A stretch of DNA of 6,264 bases from an uncultured bacterium (lineage in GTDB: Bacteria > Bacillota > Clostridia > Lachnospirales > Lachnospiraceae), in assembly GCA_947086625.1 (NCBI GenBank), contig CAMTZV010000099.1:1-6264 (forward strand), in the 5' to 3' direction. Below, piece after piece: positions 1 through 5,733 of this stretch. The notes beneath the pieces were generated by a model. It saw only the letters and a program-made list of their open reading frames with translations, was not told the origin of the DNA and did no database searches. The position numbers were made by a program, and so were the translations under genes. Positions within the stretch are counted from its first letter, which is position 1; each line of letters starts with the position of its first letter.

Positions 1-1
1 G

Positions 2-484
2 TCCATGATCTCAAAGATCGATCTGTCGCGGGCAAAGCAGGAATGGTTTATCCGAAAAACGCTGGAGATCGGCATGGCCGACGCCTTTTTCGAGCGCGTG
101 CAGCCCGCGGATATCGAGGAGATGCGGGCCTACGCGAAGCGGTGCGAGAGCATCGGCATGCAGCCGAGAAATCATGAGACATCTTACGAATACCTGTTAA
201 ACGACAACAAATTCCACGCCGTGACCTACCGCGTAGCGGGCGAGATGCTGGCGTCGGAGATGATCGAGTCGACGATGGTGCACTACAGCAGAGTGCGCCT
301 TTTGGCGGATCTGGACAATGCGCACAAGGACCGGACGGTATCGGAGCACGAGGGGCTCATCCGCCTGGCGGCAGAGGGCGACAAGGAGGGGTATCGAACG
401 ATGCTGGAGCTGCATCTGGGGCGTGTCCTCGGGGATATCGAGCAGATGTGCGGGCAGTTCCCGGACTTATTTGAGACGGGCTGA
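2..484 (+). CDS. GntR-family regulator, FCD domain (5' end outside window)
   Basis: This is the C-terminal ligand-binding part of a FadR-subfamily GntR transcription factor. The frame is open to the window edge, and the first visible residues (S-M-I-S-K-I-D-L-S) resemble the linker that follows the winged helix in this family. The ATG at 5 is therefore probably internal, and the DNA-binding domain lies upstream. The all-helical FCD domain shows the expected metal/ligand set: Asp (codon 203-205) and His (215-217) in a D-x3-H motif, His in S-E-H-E (347-349), and His in E-L-H-L (413-415). FCD regulators commonly bind carboxylic or sugar acids and release DNA on binding them. The gene ends 37 bp before uxuB on the same strand with no terminator visible, so the two are probably co-transcribed. 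I infer control of hexuronate genes, perhaps through the repeats at 2282-2327. It could be called UxuR- or ExuR-like, but nothing here fixes the ligand. Confidence 0.88.
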   Translation, partial: SMISKIDLSRAKQEWFIRKTLEIGMADAFFERVQPADIEEMRAYAKRCESIGMQPRNHETSYEYLLNDNKFHAVTYRVAGEMLASEMIESTMVHYSRVRLLADLDNAHKDRTVSEHEGLIRLAAEGDKEGYRTMLELHLGRVLGDIEQMCGQFPDLFETG

Positions 485-521
485 ATCAGACAACGACTAT
501 TTTAGAGAGGGAAATTTTACT

Positions 522-2129
522 ATGAAGTTATGTAGAGAGGCATTGAAGGACGCCGCTGCATGGCGGCAGGCGGGCATCGCGGTTCCGTCCTACGACGTGG
601 CGGCGGTTGCGGAAAACACGAAAAAAGCGCCGACGTGGGTTCATTTTGGCGTCGGCAATATTTTTCGCATTTTTATCGGCGGCATCGCGGATGCGCTGAT
701 CGCGGATGGTAAGGCGGACAAAGGGATCGTGTGCGCCGAGACGTTCGACTATGACATTGTAAACAAGATCTATGACCCGTACGACAATCTGGTGCTTGCC
801 GTGACGTTAAAGGCGGACGGCTCCACGGACAAGCGGGTGCTCGGCTCTCTGGCGGAGGCGATCCCTGCGAGTGCAAAATCTGAAAAGAGCTGGGAGCGGT
901 TAAAAGAGATTTTCCGCGACCCGGGTCTGCAGATGATCTCCTTCACCGTGACCGAGAAGGGCTACGCCCTGAAGGGCTCGGACGGGAATTACCTGCCGTT
1001 TGTCGTGCCGGATATCGAAAACGGCCCCGCTGCGCCCGTGGGCGCGATGGCGGTCGTGACGGCGATGCTCTACGAGCGCTATCAGAACGGTGCGGCGCCG
1101 CTTGCGGTCGTAAGCATGGACAACTGCTCGCACAACGGGGAGAAGCTGCAGAGTGCTGTCACCACGATGGCGAAGGAGTGGATCGGCCGCTCTCTTGCGG
1201 ACGAGGCGTTTATGGGCTATCTGACGGATGAGACAAAGGTGAGCTTCCCGTGGTCGATGATCGACAAGATCACGCCGCGCCCGAGCACCGAGATCGCGGA
1301 TGCGCTCGAGGCGGACGGCATCGAGGCAATGCAGCCGGTTGTCACGGAAAAGCACACGTATATCGCGCCGTTTGTCAACGCGGAGGGCCCGCAGTACCTT
1401 GTCATCGAGGACAAATTCCCGAACGGGCGTCCCGCGCTCGAGGCGGCGGGCGTCTATCTGACCGACCGCGACACGGTCAACGAGGTGGAGCGCATGAAGG
1501 TGACGACGTGCTTAAATCCGCTGCACACCGCGCTGGCAGTTTACGGCTGCACGCTGGGCTACACGTCCATCGCCGCGGAGATGCAGGATACGGAGCTTGT
1601 AAAGCTCGTGAACGGCATCGGGCCCGCGGAGGGCATGAAGGTCGTGTGCGACCCCGGCATTTTAAGCCCGGACGCGTTTGTGAAGGAGGTCATTGAGGAG
1701 CGCTTGCCGAACAAGTTTATCCCGGACGCGCCGCAGCGCATCGCCTGCGACACGTCGCAGAAGGTCGGCATCCGCTACGGCGAGACGATCAAATCCTATG
1801 TGGAGAAATACGGCACGGCGGAGAGCCTGCGCTACATCCCGGTGGCATTGGCTGGCTGGCTGCGCTATCTGATCGGCGTGGACGACGAGGGGAAGGAGAT
1901 CGAGCTCTCCCCCGACCCGATGGTGCCCGAGCTTACAGAGGCGCTCTCCGGCATCACGCTCGGCGATCCCGATTCGGTCGGCGATAAGCTGAAACCGATT
2001 CTCTCCAACGCGAATATTTTCGGGACGGATCTCTACGCCGCGGGAATCGGGGAGAAGGTCGAGGCGATCTTCAAGGAAGAGCTCGCAGGGCCGGGCGCGA
2101 TCCGCGCGACGCTGAAGAAATACGTGTAA
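522..2129 (+). CDS. uxuB: D-mannonate oxidoreductase (fructuronate reductase)
   Basis: This cytosolic NAD-dependent enzyme of the polyol-specific long-chain (mannitol) dehydrogenase family interconverts D-fructuronate and D-mannonate in glucuronate breakdown. The chosen ATG at 522 gives 535 residues and is preceded by AGAGAGGG (504-511); the open frame extending back into the regulator gene is not coding. The N-terminal nucleotide-binding motif is W39-V-H-F-G-V-G-N-x2-R49. The C-terminal catalytic helix carries K326, N332 and H335, followed by T-A-L-A, in the signature region of the family. The protein is about 50 residues longer than E. coli UxuB (486), which I recall as typical of a Firmicutes/Thermotoga-type branch. 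The Lys-to-Asn spacing is one residue longer than the usual K-x4-N-x2-H. The regulator gene upstream and the TRAP transporter and uxaB downstream support a hexuronate role. A related mannitol- or altronate-type oxidoreductase is the main alternative, but less likely. Confidence 0.86.
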   Translation: MKLCREALKDAAAWRQAGIAVPSYDVAAVAENTKKAPTWVHFGVGNIFRIFIGGIADALIADGKADKGIVCAETFDYDIVNKIYDPYDNLVLAVTLKADGSTDKRVLGSLAEAIPASAKSEKSWERLKEIFRDPGLQMISFTVTEKGYALKGSDGNYLPFVVPDIENGPAAPVGAMAVVTAMLYERYQNGAAPLAVVSMDNCSHNGEKLQSAVTTMAKEWIGRSLADEAFMGYLTDETKVSFPWSMIDKITPRPSTEIADALEADGIEAMQPVVTEKHTYIAPFVNAEGPQYLVIEDKFPNGRPALEAAGVYLTDRDTVNEVERMKVTTCLNPLHTALAVYGCTLGYTSIAAEMQDTELVKLVNGIGPAEGMKVVCDPGILSPDAFVKEVIEERLPNKFIPDAPQRIACDTSQKVGIRYGETIKSYVEKYGTAESLRYIPVALAGWLRYLIGVDDEGKEIELSPDPMVPELTEALSGITLGDPDSVGDKLKPILSNANIFGTDLYAAGIGEKVEAIFKEELAGPGAIRATLKKYV

Positions 2130-2135
2130 CGCTTT

Positions 2136-2201
2136 AGAGCCGGGGCAATTTGCCTGGTACGCCACAGCCCGGAAATTCGCAGAATTTTCGGGCCTGGCTC
2201 T
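2136..2201 (+). other. Multi-branched RNA-like fold after uxuB
   Basis: By hand pairing, 2136-2141 (AGAGCC) pairs with 2196-2201 (GGCTCT) and encloses two hairpins. The first is 2144-2147 with 2151-2154. The second is strong: 2167-2178 with 2182-2193, 12 pairs including one G-T, with a 3-nt loop. No T-run follows, so it is not a classic intrinsic terminator. It begins only 6 bp after the uxuB stop. It may protect or process the uxuB 3' end, terminate weakly, or be a dispersed intergenic repeat. I do not recognise it as a known RNA family. Confidence 0.5.
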
Positions 2202-2224
2202 GAACGATTATGGGTGATTACCAG

Positions 2225-2236
2225 GGTTGTACAACC
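2225..2236. promoter_or_regulatory. Perfect 12-bp palindrome GGTTGTACAACC, possible operator
   Basis: The 12 bases are identical to their own reverse complement. The site lies about 40 bp upstream of the predicted -35 box for the transporter gene, in an AT-rich control region. Short symmetric sites of this kind suit a dimeric regulator of the GntR or LacI families. Its sequence differs from the repeats at 2282-2293 and 2316-2327, so a second regulator is possible. Confidence 0.4.
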
Positions 2237-2275
2237 TGCACAAAATTTGCACTTGGATTTAGGCTATTTTACCAC

Positions 2276-2304
2276 TTTACACTAACATGTCAGAGTGCTA
2301 TTAT
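2276..2304 (+). promoter_or_regulatory. Predicted sigma-A-type promoter for the TRAP operon
   Basis: The -35 box is TTTACA (2276-2281) and the -10 box is TATTAT (2299-2304). Each matches the consensus at 5 of 6 positions, and they are separated by the ideal 17 bp. Transcription would start near 2311, giving a leader of roughly 88 nt before the binding-protein gene. The overlapping TATAAT at 2302-2307 would give a 20-bp spacer with the same -35 and is less likely to be the -10 box. Confidence 0.65.
2282..2293. promoter_or_regulatory. Operator-like site, copy 1 (within promoter spacer)
   Basis: CTAACATGTCAG is a near-palindrome centred on ACATGT, with one mismatched symmetric pair. It fills most of the spacer between the predicted -35 and -10 boxes. 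The same sequence recurs at 2316-2327. A protein bound here would compete directly with RNA polymerase, which fits repression by the GntR-type regulator encoded upstream. Which protein binds is an inference. Confidence 0.55.
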
Positions 2305-2315
2305 AATTTCATCAA

Positions 2316-2327
2316 CTAACATGTCAG
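2316..2327. promoter_or_regulatory. Operator-like site, copy 2 (just after predicted start)
   Basis: This is an exact second copy of CTAACATGTCAG (13 bp identical when the preceding A is included), 34 bp downstream of copy 1. It would lie at about +6 to +17 of the transcript. The 34-bp spacing is slightly over three helical turns. A weaker relative sharing ACATGTC lies at 2344-2350. Confidence 0.55.
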
Positions 2328-2398
2328 GGCGGCATAGGTGGTCACATGTCGTCCTGTACAAAAATACCAACTATGTTTTCTTTTTAGGGAGGAAAAAA

Positions 2399-3544
2399 AT
2401 GAAGAAAAAGTTAATCTCACTGATGCTGGTAGGCGCGATGGCGTTTTCCATGACTGCATGTGGACTGGGCGGCGGAGACCAGCCCGCAGATGATTCCAAG
2501 ACGGACGCTCCGGCGGACGATAAGACGGACGCTCCGGCGGACGACGCGGCAGATGAGCCCGCGGATGACGCTGCAGACGCTCCGGCGGACGACGCGGCAA
2601 GCGATGCTCCGGCAGCAAACGACCCGGCAGTTACGCTCGTTATGGCAGAGGTAAACCCGCTTGATACGATCGTAGGCCAGATGGACAGCAAGTTTAAAGA
2701 GGAGGTTGAGAGGCTTTCCGGCGGTTCCATCACGATCGACCTTCAGGCATCCGGCGTACTCGGCTCCGAGAACGACGTGCTCGACGCGATGCTCGGCGGC
2801 GCAGGCACCATCCAGATTTCCCGTATTTCCGCATTCGCGCTGACAAGCTACGGCGGAGAGAAATCGTCCTTACTGTCAATCCCTTACACATGGGAGAGCA
2901 GAGACCACTGGTGGGCATTCGCAGAGTCTGATCTGGCACAGGAAATCTTACAGGAGCCGTCCGAGAAAGGCTCCGGCGTGCGCGGTCTCTTCTACGGTGA
3001 GGAGGGCTTCCGCCACTTCTTCGCAAATACCGAGCTGAAAGACCTTGACAGCTTAAAGGGCTTAAAGATCCGTGTGTCCAACGATCCGGTTATGAACGGT
3101 ATGGTTGAGGGCCTTGGCGCTTCCCCGACCGTTGTTGACTTCGGTGAGCTGTACTCCGCATTGCAGACGGGCGTTGTTGACGCGGCAGAGCAGCCGATCG
3201 CGAACTACAAGTCCAACGCGTTCCCCGAGGTTGCGAACAACCTGATCCTTGACGGCCATACCCTTGGCGCGGTACAGGTTATCATCACCGACGAGGCGTG
3301 GGACAGCTTAACACCTGCACAGCAGGATGCGATCACCGAGGCCGGCAAGCTTGCGAGCGAGCACTGCAAGAAGATCTCCGCAGAGGCAGAGGCAGAGGTG
3401 CTCGAGGCGTTAAAGGCAGAGGGCTGCAACGTTGTTGAGGTTACCGATCTGGCTCCCTGGAAGGAAGCCTGCAAGAAGGTCATCGAGGACAACACTGCTT
3501 CCCAGGCTGACCTGTATCAGCAGCTTCTCGACTTCGCAAAATAA
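2399..3544 (+). CDS. dctP: TRAP transporter solute-binding lipoprotein (DctP type), probably hexuronate-binding
   Basis: This extracytoplasmic binding protein captures an organic acid, here probably a hexuronate, and delivers it to the DctQM membrane pair. The start at 2399 has AGGGAGG (2386-2392) 6 nt upstream and gives 381 residues. It opens directly with a lipoprotein signal: M-K-K-K, a hydrophobic core, then M-T-A-C with C21 as the lipidated cysteine. Residues 29-73 form an Asp/Ala/Pro-rich spacer with 8-residue repeats. The DctP domain starts near residue 78. It contains R225 in K-I-R-V, in the position of the arginine that binds the ligand carboxylate in this family, and E264-Q-P-I-A-N269 in the second ligand region. 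It ends with a helical tail. It has its own promoter and probable operators upstream, and a strong terminator-like hairpin downstream. The ligand is inferred from the uxuB and uxaB neighbours; another sugar acid is possible. Confidence 0.9.
   Translation: MKKKLISLMLVGAMAFSMTACGLGGGDQPADDSKTDAPADDKTDAPADDAADEPADDAADAPADDAASDAPAANDPAVTLVMAEVNPLDTIVGQMDSKFKEEVERLSGGSITIDLQASGVLGSENDVLDAMLGGAGTIQISRISAFALTSYGGEKSSLLSIPYTWESRDHWWAFAESDLAQEILQEPSEKGSGVRGLFYGEEGFRHFFANTELKDLDSLKGLKIRVSNDPVMNGMVEGLGASPTVVDFGELYSALQTGVVDAAEQPIANYKSNAFPEVANNLILDGHTLGAVQVIITDEAWDSLTPAQQDAITEAGKLASEHCKKISAEAEAEVLEALKAEGCNVVEVTDLAPWKEACKKVIEDNTASQADLYQQLLDFAK
2498..2617 (+). repeat. Tandem 24-bp repeat coding an acidic PADD linker
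   Basis: Four 24-bp units lie in a row (2498-2521, 2522-2545, 2546-2569, 2570-2593), followed by a shifted, degraded fifth up to 2617. They encode variants of K/A-T/A-D-A/E-P-A-D-D (residues 34-65). Units 1 and 2 share a 20-bp stretch identically (2501-2520 and 2525-2544). The segment is a flexible, strongly acidic spacer between the lipid anchor and the binding domain. The near-identity suggests recent expansion by replication slippage. Confidence 0.85.
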
Positions 3545-3618
3545 AACACGATTCTTTATTTAATAAGAATATATTTGAGTGTGAGTAGCTGTGAAGGAAT
3601 TTCAGCAGTTACGACTGG

Positions 3619-3662
3619 AACGGGCACAGCGCCAACCTGGCTCTGTGCCCGTTATTTCTTTC
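3619..3662 (+). terminator. Strong hairpin resembling an intrinsic terminator/attenuator between dctP and dctQ
   Basis: A perfect 11-bp stem pairs AACGGGCACAG (3619-3629) with CTGTGCCCGTT (3643-3653). After one C-T mismatch, 4 more pairs (3631-3634 with 3638-3641) close a 3-nt loop. The T-rich stretch TTATTTCTTTCC follows at once. It lies inside an apparent transporter operon, so partial read-through would give much more binding protein than membrane subunits. A weak AT-rich hairpin (3551-3556 with 3565-3570) also follows the dctP stop. Confidence 0.8.
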
Positions 3663-3708
3663 CAATTTGAGAAAAGTTCAATTATGAAAATGTAAAGGAG
3701 GATGATGT

Positions 3709-4233
3709 ATGCCTGCAATTTTTGAAAAGCTTGACAAAATACGGCCGTTTTACGACGCGGTGTATAAGCTCGTGCTGTTTGTCTGCAAGCTCTTACTGGT
3801 TGCGGATATTCTGGTGACGACCTATCAGGTATTGGGGCGTTATGTGCCCTTTATCCCCGACCCGGCGTGGACCGAGGAGACGATTTTGACGCTCATGTCC
3901 TACATGGCGGTGCTCTCGGCGGCGCTTGCGATCCGCCGCGGCGCGCATATCCGCATGACGGCGCTTGACCGCTATCTGCCGGACGGGCTGTTGAAGGCGC
4001 TGGACATCTTAGCGGATGTGGCGGTGCTTGCACTCTCGCTTATCATGATGATTGAGGGCTGGAATTATGCAAATACGATCGGTGCAAAGGGTACTTATGT
4101 CAGCATGACATGGCTCTCCCGCTTCTGGCTGTACTTCCCGGTATGCGTGGCGGGCGCGGCAATGTTTGTCTTTGAGATCGAAGCAATTTATACACATATT
4201 AAATCAATCTTTGTGAAAGGAGGCGAGGCGTAA
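3709..4233 (+). CDS. dctQ: TRAP transporter small membrane subunit (DctQ type)
   Basis: This is the small integral membrane component of the TRAP carrier, which pairs with DctM in the cytoplasmic membrane. The start at 3709 has a near-perfect AAAGGAGG (3694-3701) 7 nt upstream; the nearby ATGs at 3702 and 3705 are out of frame. The 174 residues show four hydrophobic segments (about 19-42, 58-76, 97-116 and 139-160), the usual DctQ number. The family-typical motif P52-x-W-T-E-E57 precedes helix 2, and helix 2 ends in A-I-R-R-G-A-H80-I. The stop codon overlaps the dctM start by one base (TAATG), implying coupled translation. The gene is separated from the binding-protein gene by a terminator-like hairpin, and I see no convincing promoter of its own, so it probably depends on read-through. 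A fused QM arrangement is excluded by the stop at 4231. Confidence 0.92.
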   Translation: MPAIFEKLDKIRPFYDAVYKLVLFVCKLLLVADILVTTYQVLGRYVPFIPDPAWTEETILTLMSYMAVLSAALAIRRGAHIRMTALDRYLPDGLLKALDILADVAVLALSLIMMIEGWNYANTIGAKGTYVSMTWLSRFWLYFPVCVAGAAMFVFEIEAIYTHIKSIFVKGGEA

Positions 4234-5534
4234 TGGCAGTATCCAACACAACAGCGATTGCGATCTTTCTGATCAGCTTTCTGGTCATGATCCTTCTTCG
4301 CTTCCCGATCGCCTACGCGGTGGCGATTTCCGGCGTCTTATGTCTTTTCAGTCAGGGGCTTCCGCTCTCAACCCTGTGCCAGTTTATGGTCAAGGGTATC
4401 AGCTCCTTCTCACTGATGGCGGTGCCGTTCTTTATCACGATGGGCGTTTTGATGGGCTCCGGCGGTATTTCGGATAAGCTGATCGCGCTGGCGGACGCCT
4501 GCGTCGGCTGGATGACCGGCGGAATGGCGATGGTAAACATCGTGGCGTCCTACTTCTTCGGCGGAATTTCCGGCTCTGCAGCGGCGGACACCGCATCGCT
4601 TGGAACGATCCTCATCCCGATGATGGTCGAGCAGGGCTATGACGATGACTTTTCCACCGCGGTAACGATCACCTCTTCCTGCGAGGGGCTGCTCGTACCG
4701 CCCTCACACAACATGGTTATTTACGCGACCTCAGCGGGCGGCGTCTCGGTCGGCGCACTGTTTCTGGCGGGTTATCTCCCCGGCGCGCTGCTGGCGGGTT
4801 CCCTGATGGTCGGCTCCTACATTATCTCGAAAAAGCGCAACTATCCGAAGGGTGCAAAGTTCTCGATCAAAAATCTGGTAAAGCAGCTCGGCACGTCCAT
4901 CTGGGCGCTGGCGGCGATCATCATCGTCGTTGTCGGCGTTGTCGGCGGCGTGTTTACCGCAACCGAGTCCGCGGCGATCGCAGTTATCTACTCTCTGATC
5001 GTCTCCGTGTTTATCTACAAGGGACTCGACTGGAAGGGCGTCTGGAACGTGCTGGAGGATTGTGTTAACACGCTCTCCATCGTCATGATCCTGATCTCGA
5101 CCTCCGCGGTGTTCGGCAACTGCCTGACAAGGCTTCATGTGCCGGATATGGCTGCAAATGCGGTCTGGGGCATCAGCAGCAATCCGTATGTCATCGCGCT
5201 GCTGTTGAACTTGATTTTGCTTGTGCTTGGATGTATTATGGATATGGCTCCGATCATTCTGATCGCAACGCCGATTTTACTTCCGATCGCAACGTCGATC
5301 GGCATCGATCCGATCCAGCTCGGTATTATGATTATCTTAAACTGCGGTATCGGCCTTTTAACGCCTCCGGTTGGAGCAGTGCTCTTTATCGGTTCCGCGG
5401 TCGGCAAGGTAAAGATGGAGCGTGTCGTCAAGGCGACGCTGCCGTTCTACCTGTGCATGATTATCACGCTGCTTCTGATCACCTTTATCCCGGAGATCAG
5501 TTTGTTCCTGCCGAACGTGCTTGGGTCTAAATAA
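4233..5534 (+). CDS. dctM: TRAP transporter large membrane subunit (DctM type)
   Basis: This is the transport-catalysing membrane subunit, a member of the ion transporter superfamily, and probably drives hexuronate uptake with a sodium gradient. Its 433 residues match the usual length. The sequence is almost entirely hydrophobic helices, with about a dozen membrane segments expected. The highly conserved G114-S-A-A-A-D-T120 loop and the later V155-P-P-S158 motif are present. Both belong to the re-entrant substrate/ion region of this family. The second half has matching features, including I-L-N-C-G-I-G-L-L-T-P-P-V-G. AAAGGAGG (4216-4223) lies inside the dctQ end, 9 nt before the ATG, and the one-base overlap indicates coupled synthesis with DctQ. 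A GC-rich hairpin lies 9 bp after the stop. The family assignment is firm; the substrate is inferred from the neighbours. Confidence 0.94.
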   Translation: MAVSNTTAIAIFLISFLVMILLRFPIAYAVAISGVLCLFSQGLPLSTLCQFMVKGISSFSLMAVPFFITMGVLMGSGGISDKLIALADACVGWMTGGMAMVNIVASYFFGGISGSAAADTASLGTILIPMMVEQGYDDDFSTAVTITSSCEGLLVPPSHNMVIYATSAGGVSVGALFLAGYLPGALLAGSLMVGSYIISKKRNYPKGAKFSIKNLVKQLGTSIWALAAIIIVVVGVVGGVFTATESAAIAVIYSLIVSVFIYKGLDWKGVWNVLEDCVNTLSIVMILISTSAVFGNCLTRLHVPDMAANAVWGISSNPYVIALLLNLILLVLGCIMDMAPIILIATPILLPIATSIGIDPIQLGIMIILNCGIGLLTPPVGAVLFIGSAVGKVKMERVVKATLPFYLCMIITLLLITFIPEISLFLPNVLGSK

Positions 5535-5542
5535 GCGTTTGT

Positions 5543-5569
5543 CCGGCCTGTTTTTTGGGAGCAGGCCGG
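5543..5569 (+). terminator. GC-rich hairpin after dctM, weak terminator candidate
   Basis: CCGGCCTG (5543-5550) pairs perfectly with CAGGCCGG (5562-5569) across an 11-nt loop holding six Ts. It starts 9 bp after the dctM stop, where an operon-ending terminator would be expected. The bases after the stem (TGAATTGAGG) are not a T-run, so termination would be weak or need a factor. It may instead mark an mRNA 3' end or belong to the structured region that follows. Confidence 0.4.
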
Positions 5570-5575
5570 TGAATT

Positions 5576-5679
5576 GAGGGAGGGGGTGTCGCAGTATCCG
5601 GCAGTTTAGCCATACGGGACGTTTCCTGCGGGGTGTCCGCAGGCCGTGTGGCTGGATTCGCGGCGCTGCGCGCTCCCTC
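5576..5679 (+). other. Extended ~104-nt imperfect hairpin upstream of uxaB
   Basis: Five nested helices line up into one long hairpin: 5576-5582 with 5673-5679 (7 bp), 5590-5594 with 5666-5670 (5 bp), 5596-5599 with 5654-5657 (4 bp), 5608-5617 with 5644-5653 (10 bp, one G-T), and 5625-5631 with 5637-5643 (7 bp, 5-nt loop GGTGT). The 33 pairs are interrupted mainly by unpaired bases on the 5' side (5600-5607 and 5618-5624) and by an 8-nt loop on the 3' side. It ends 38 nt before the uxaB ribosome binding site. It could be a regulatory leader, a small RNA, or a palindromic intergenic repeat. I do not recognise a named family. Confidence 0.55.
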
Positions 5680-5717
5680 TCATGCTACATATTTTAAATC
5701 TACATTTTATAATTATC

Positions 5718-5723
5718 AGGAGG
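5718..5723 (+). promoter_or_regulatory. Ribosome binding site fixing the GTG start of uxaB
   Basis: AGGAGG lies 10 nt before the GTG at 5734. No in-frame ATG is near, and the downstream frame reads at once into the conserved V-I-Q-F-G-E-G motif, so this site decides the non-ATG start. Confidence 0.85.
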
Positions 5724-5733
5724 TATTGGGAAA

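Noticed and set aside
318..521. In-frame upstream extension of uxuB into the regulator gene
   Set aside because: It overlaps the FCD coding frame and its translation is Arg/Ser/Cys-rich nonsense; 522 has a ribosome site and a family-typical N terminus.
900..1355. Long antisense reading frames opposite uxuB and the other genes
   Set aside because: They are Arg/His-rich shadow frames typical of GC-rich genes, with no ribosome site or recognisable domain.
2302..2307. Consensus TATAAT as the -10 box of the TRAP promoter
   Set aside because: The spacer to TTTACA would be 20 bp; the overlapping TATTAT at 2299 gives the ideal 17 bp.
2210..2398. In-frame upstream extension of the binding-protein gene from an ATG at 2210 or 2321
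   Set aside because: It covers the promoter and operators and would bury the lipoprotein signal, which starts cleanly at 2399 behind AGGGAGG.
4097..4111. Inverted repeat ATGTCA-GCA-TGACAT resembling the operator core
   Set aside because: It is inside dctQ coding for Y-V-S-M-T-W, far from any promoter, with different centre spacing; probably chance.
5708..5713. TATAAT as a -10 box for uxaB
   Set aside because: It lies only 4 bp before AGGAGG, so the transcript would start within or after the ribosome site, and there is no -35 box at the right distance (CTACAT).
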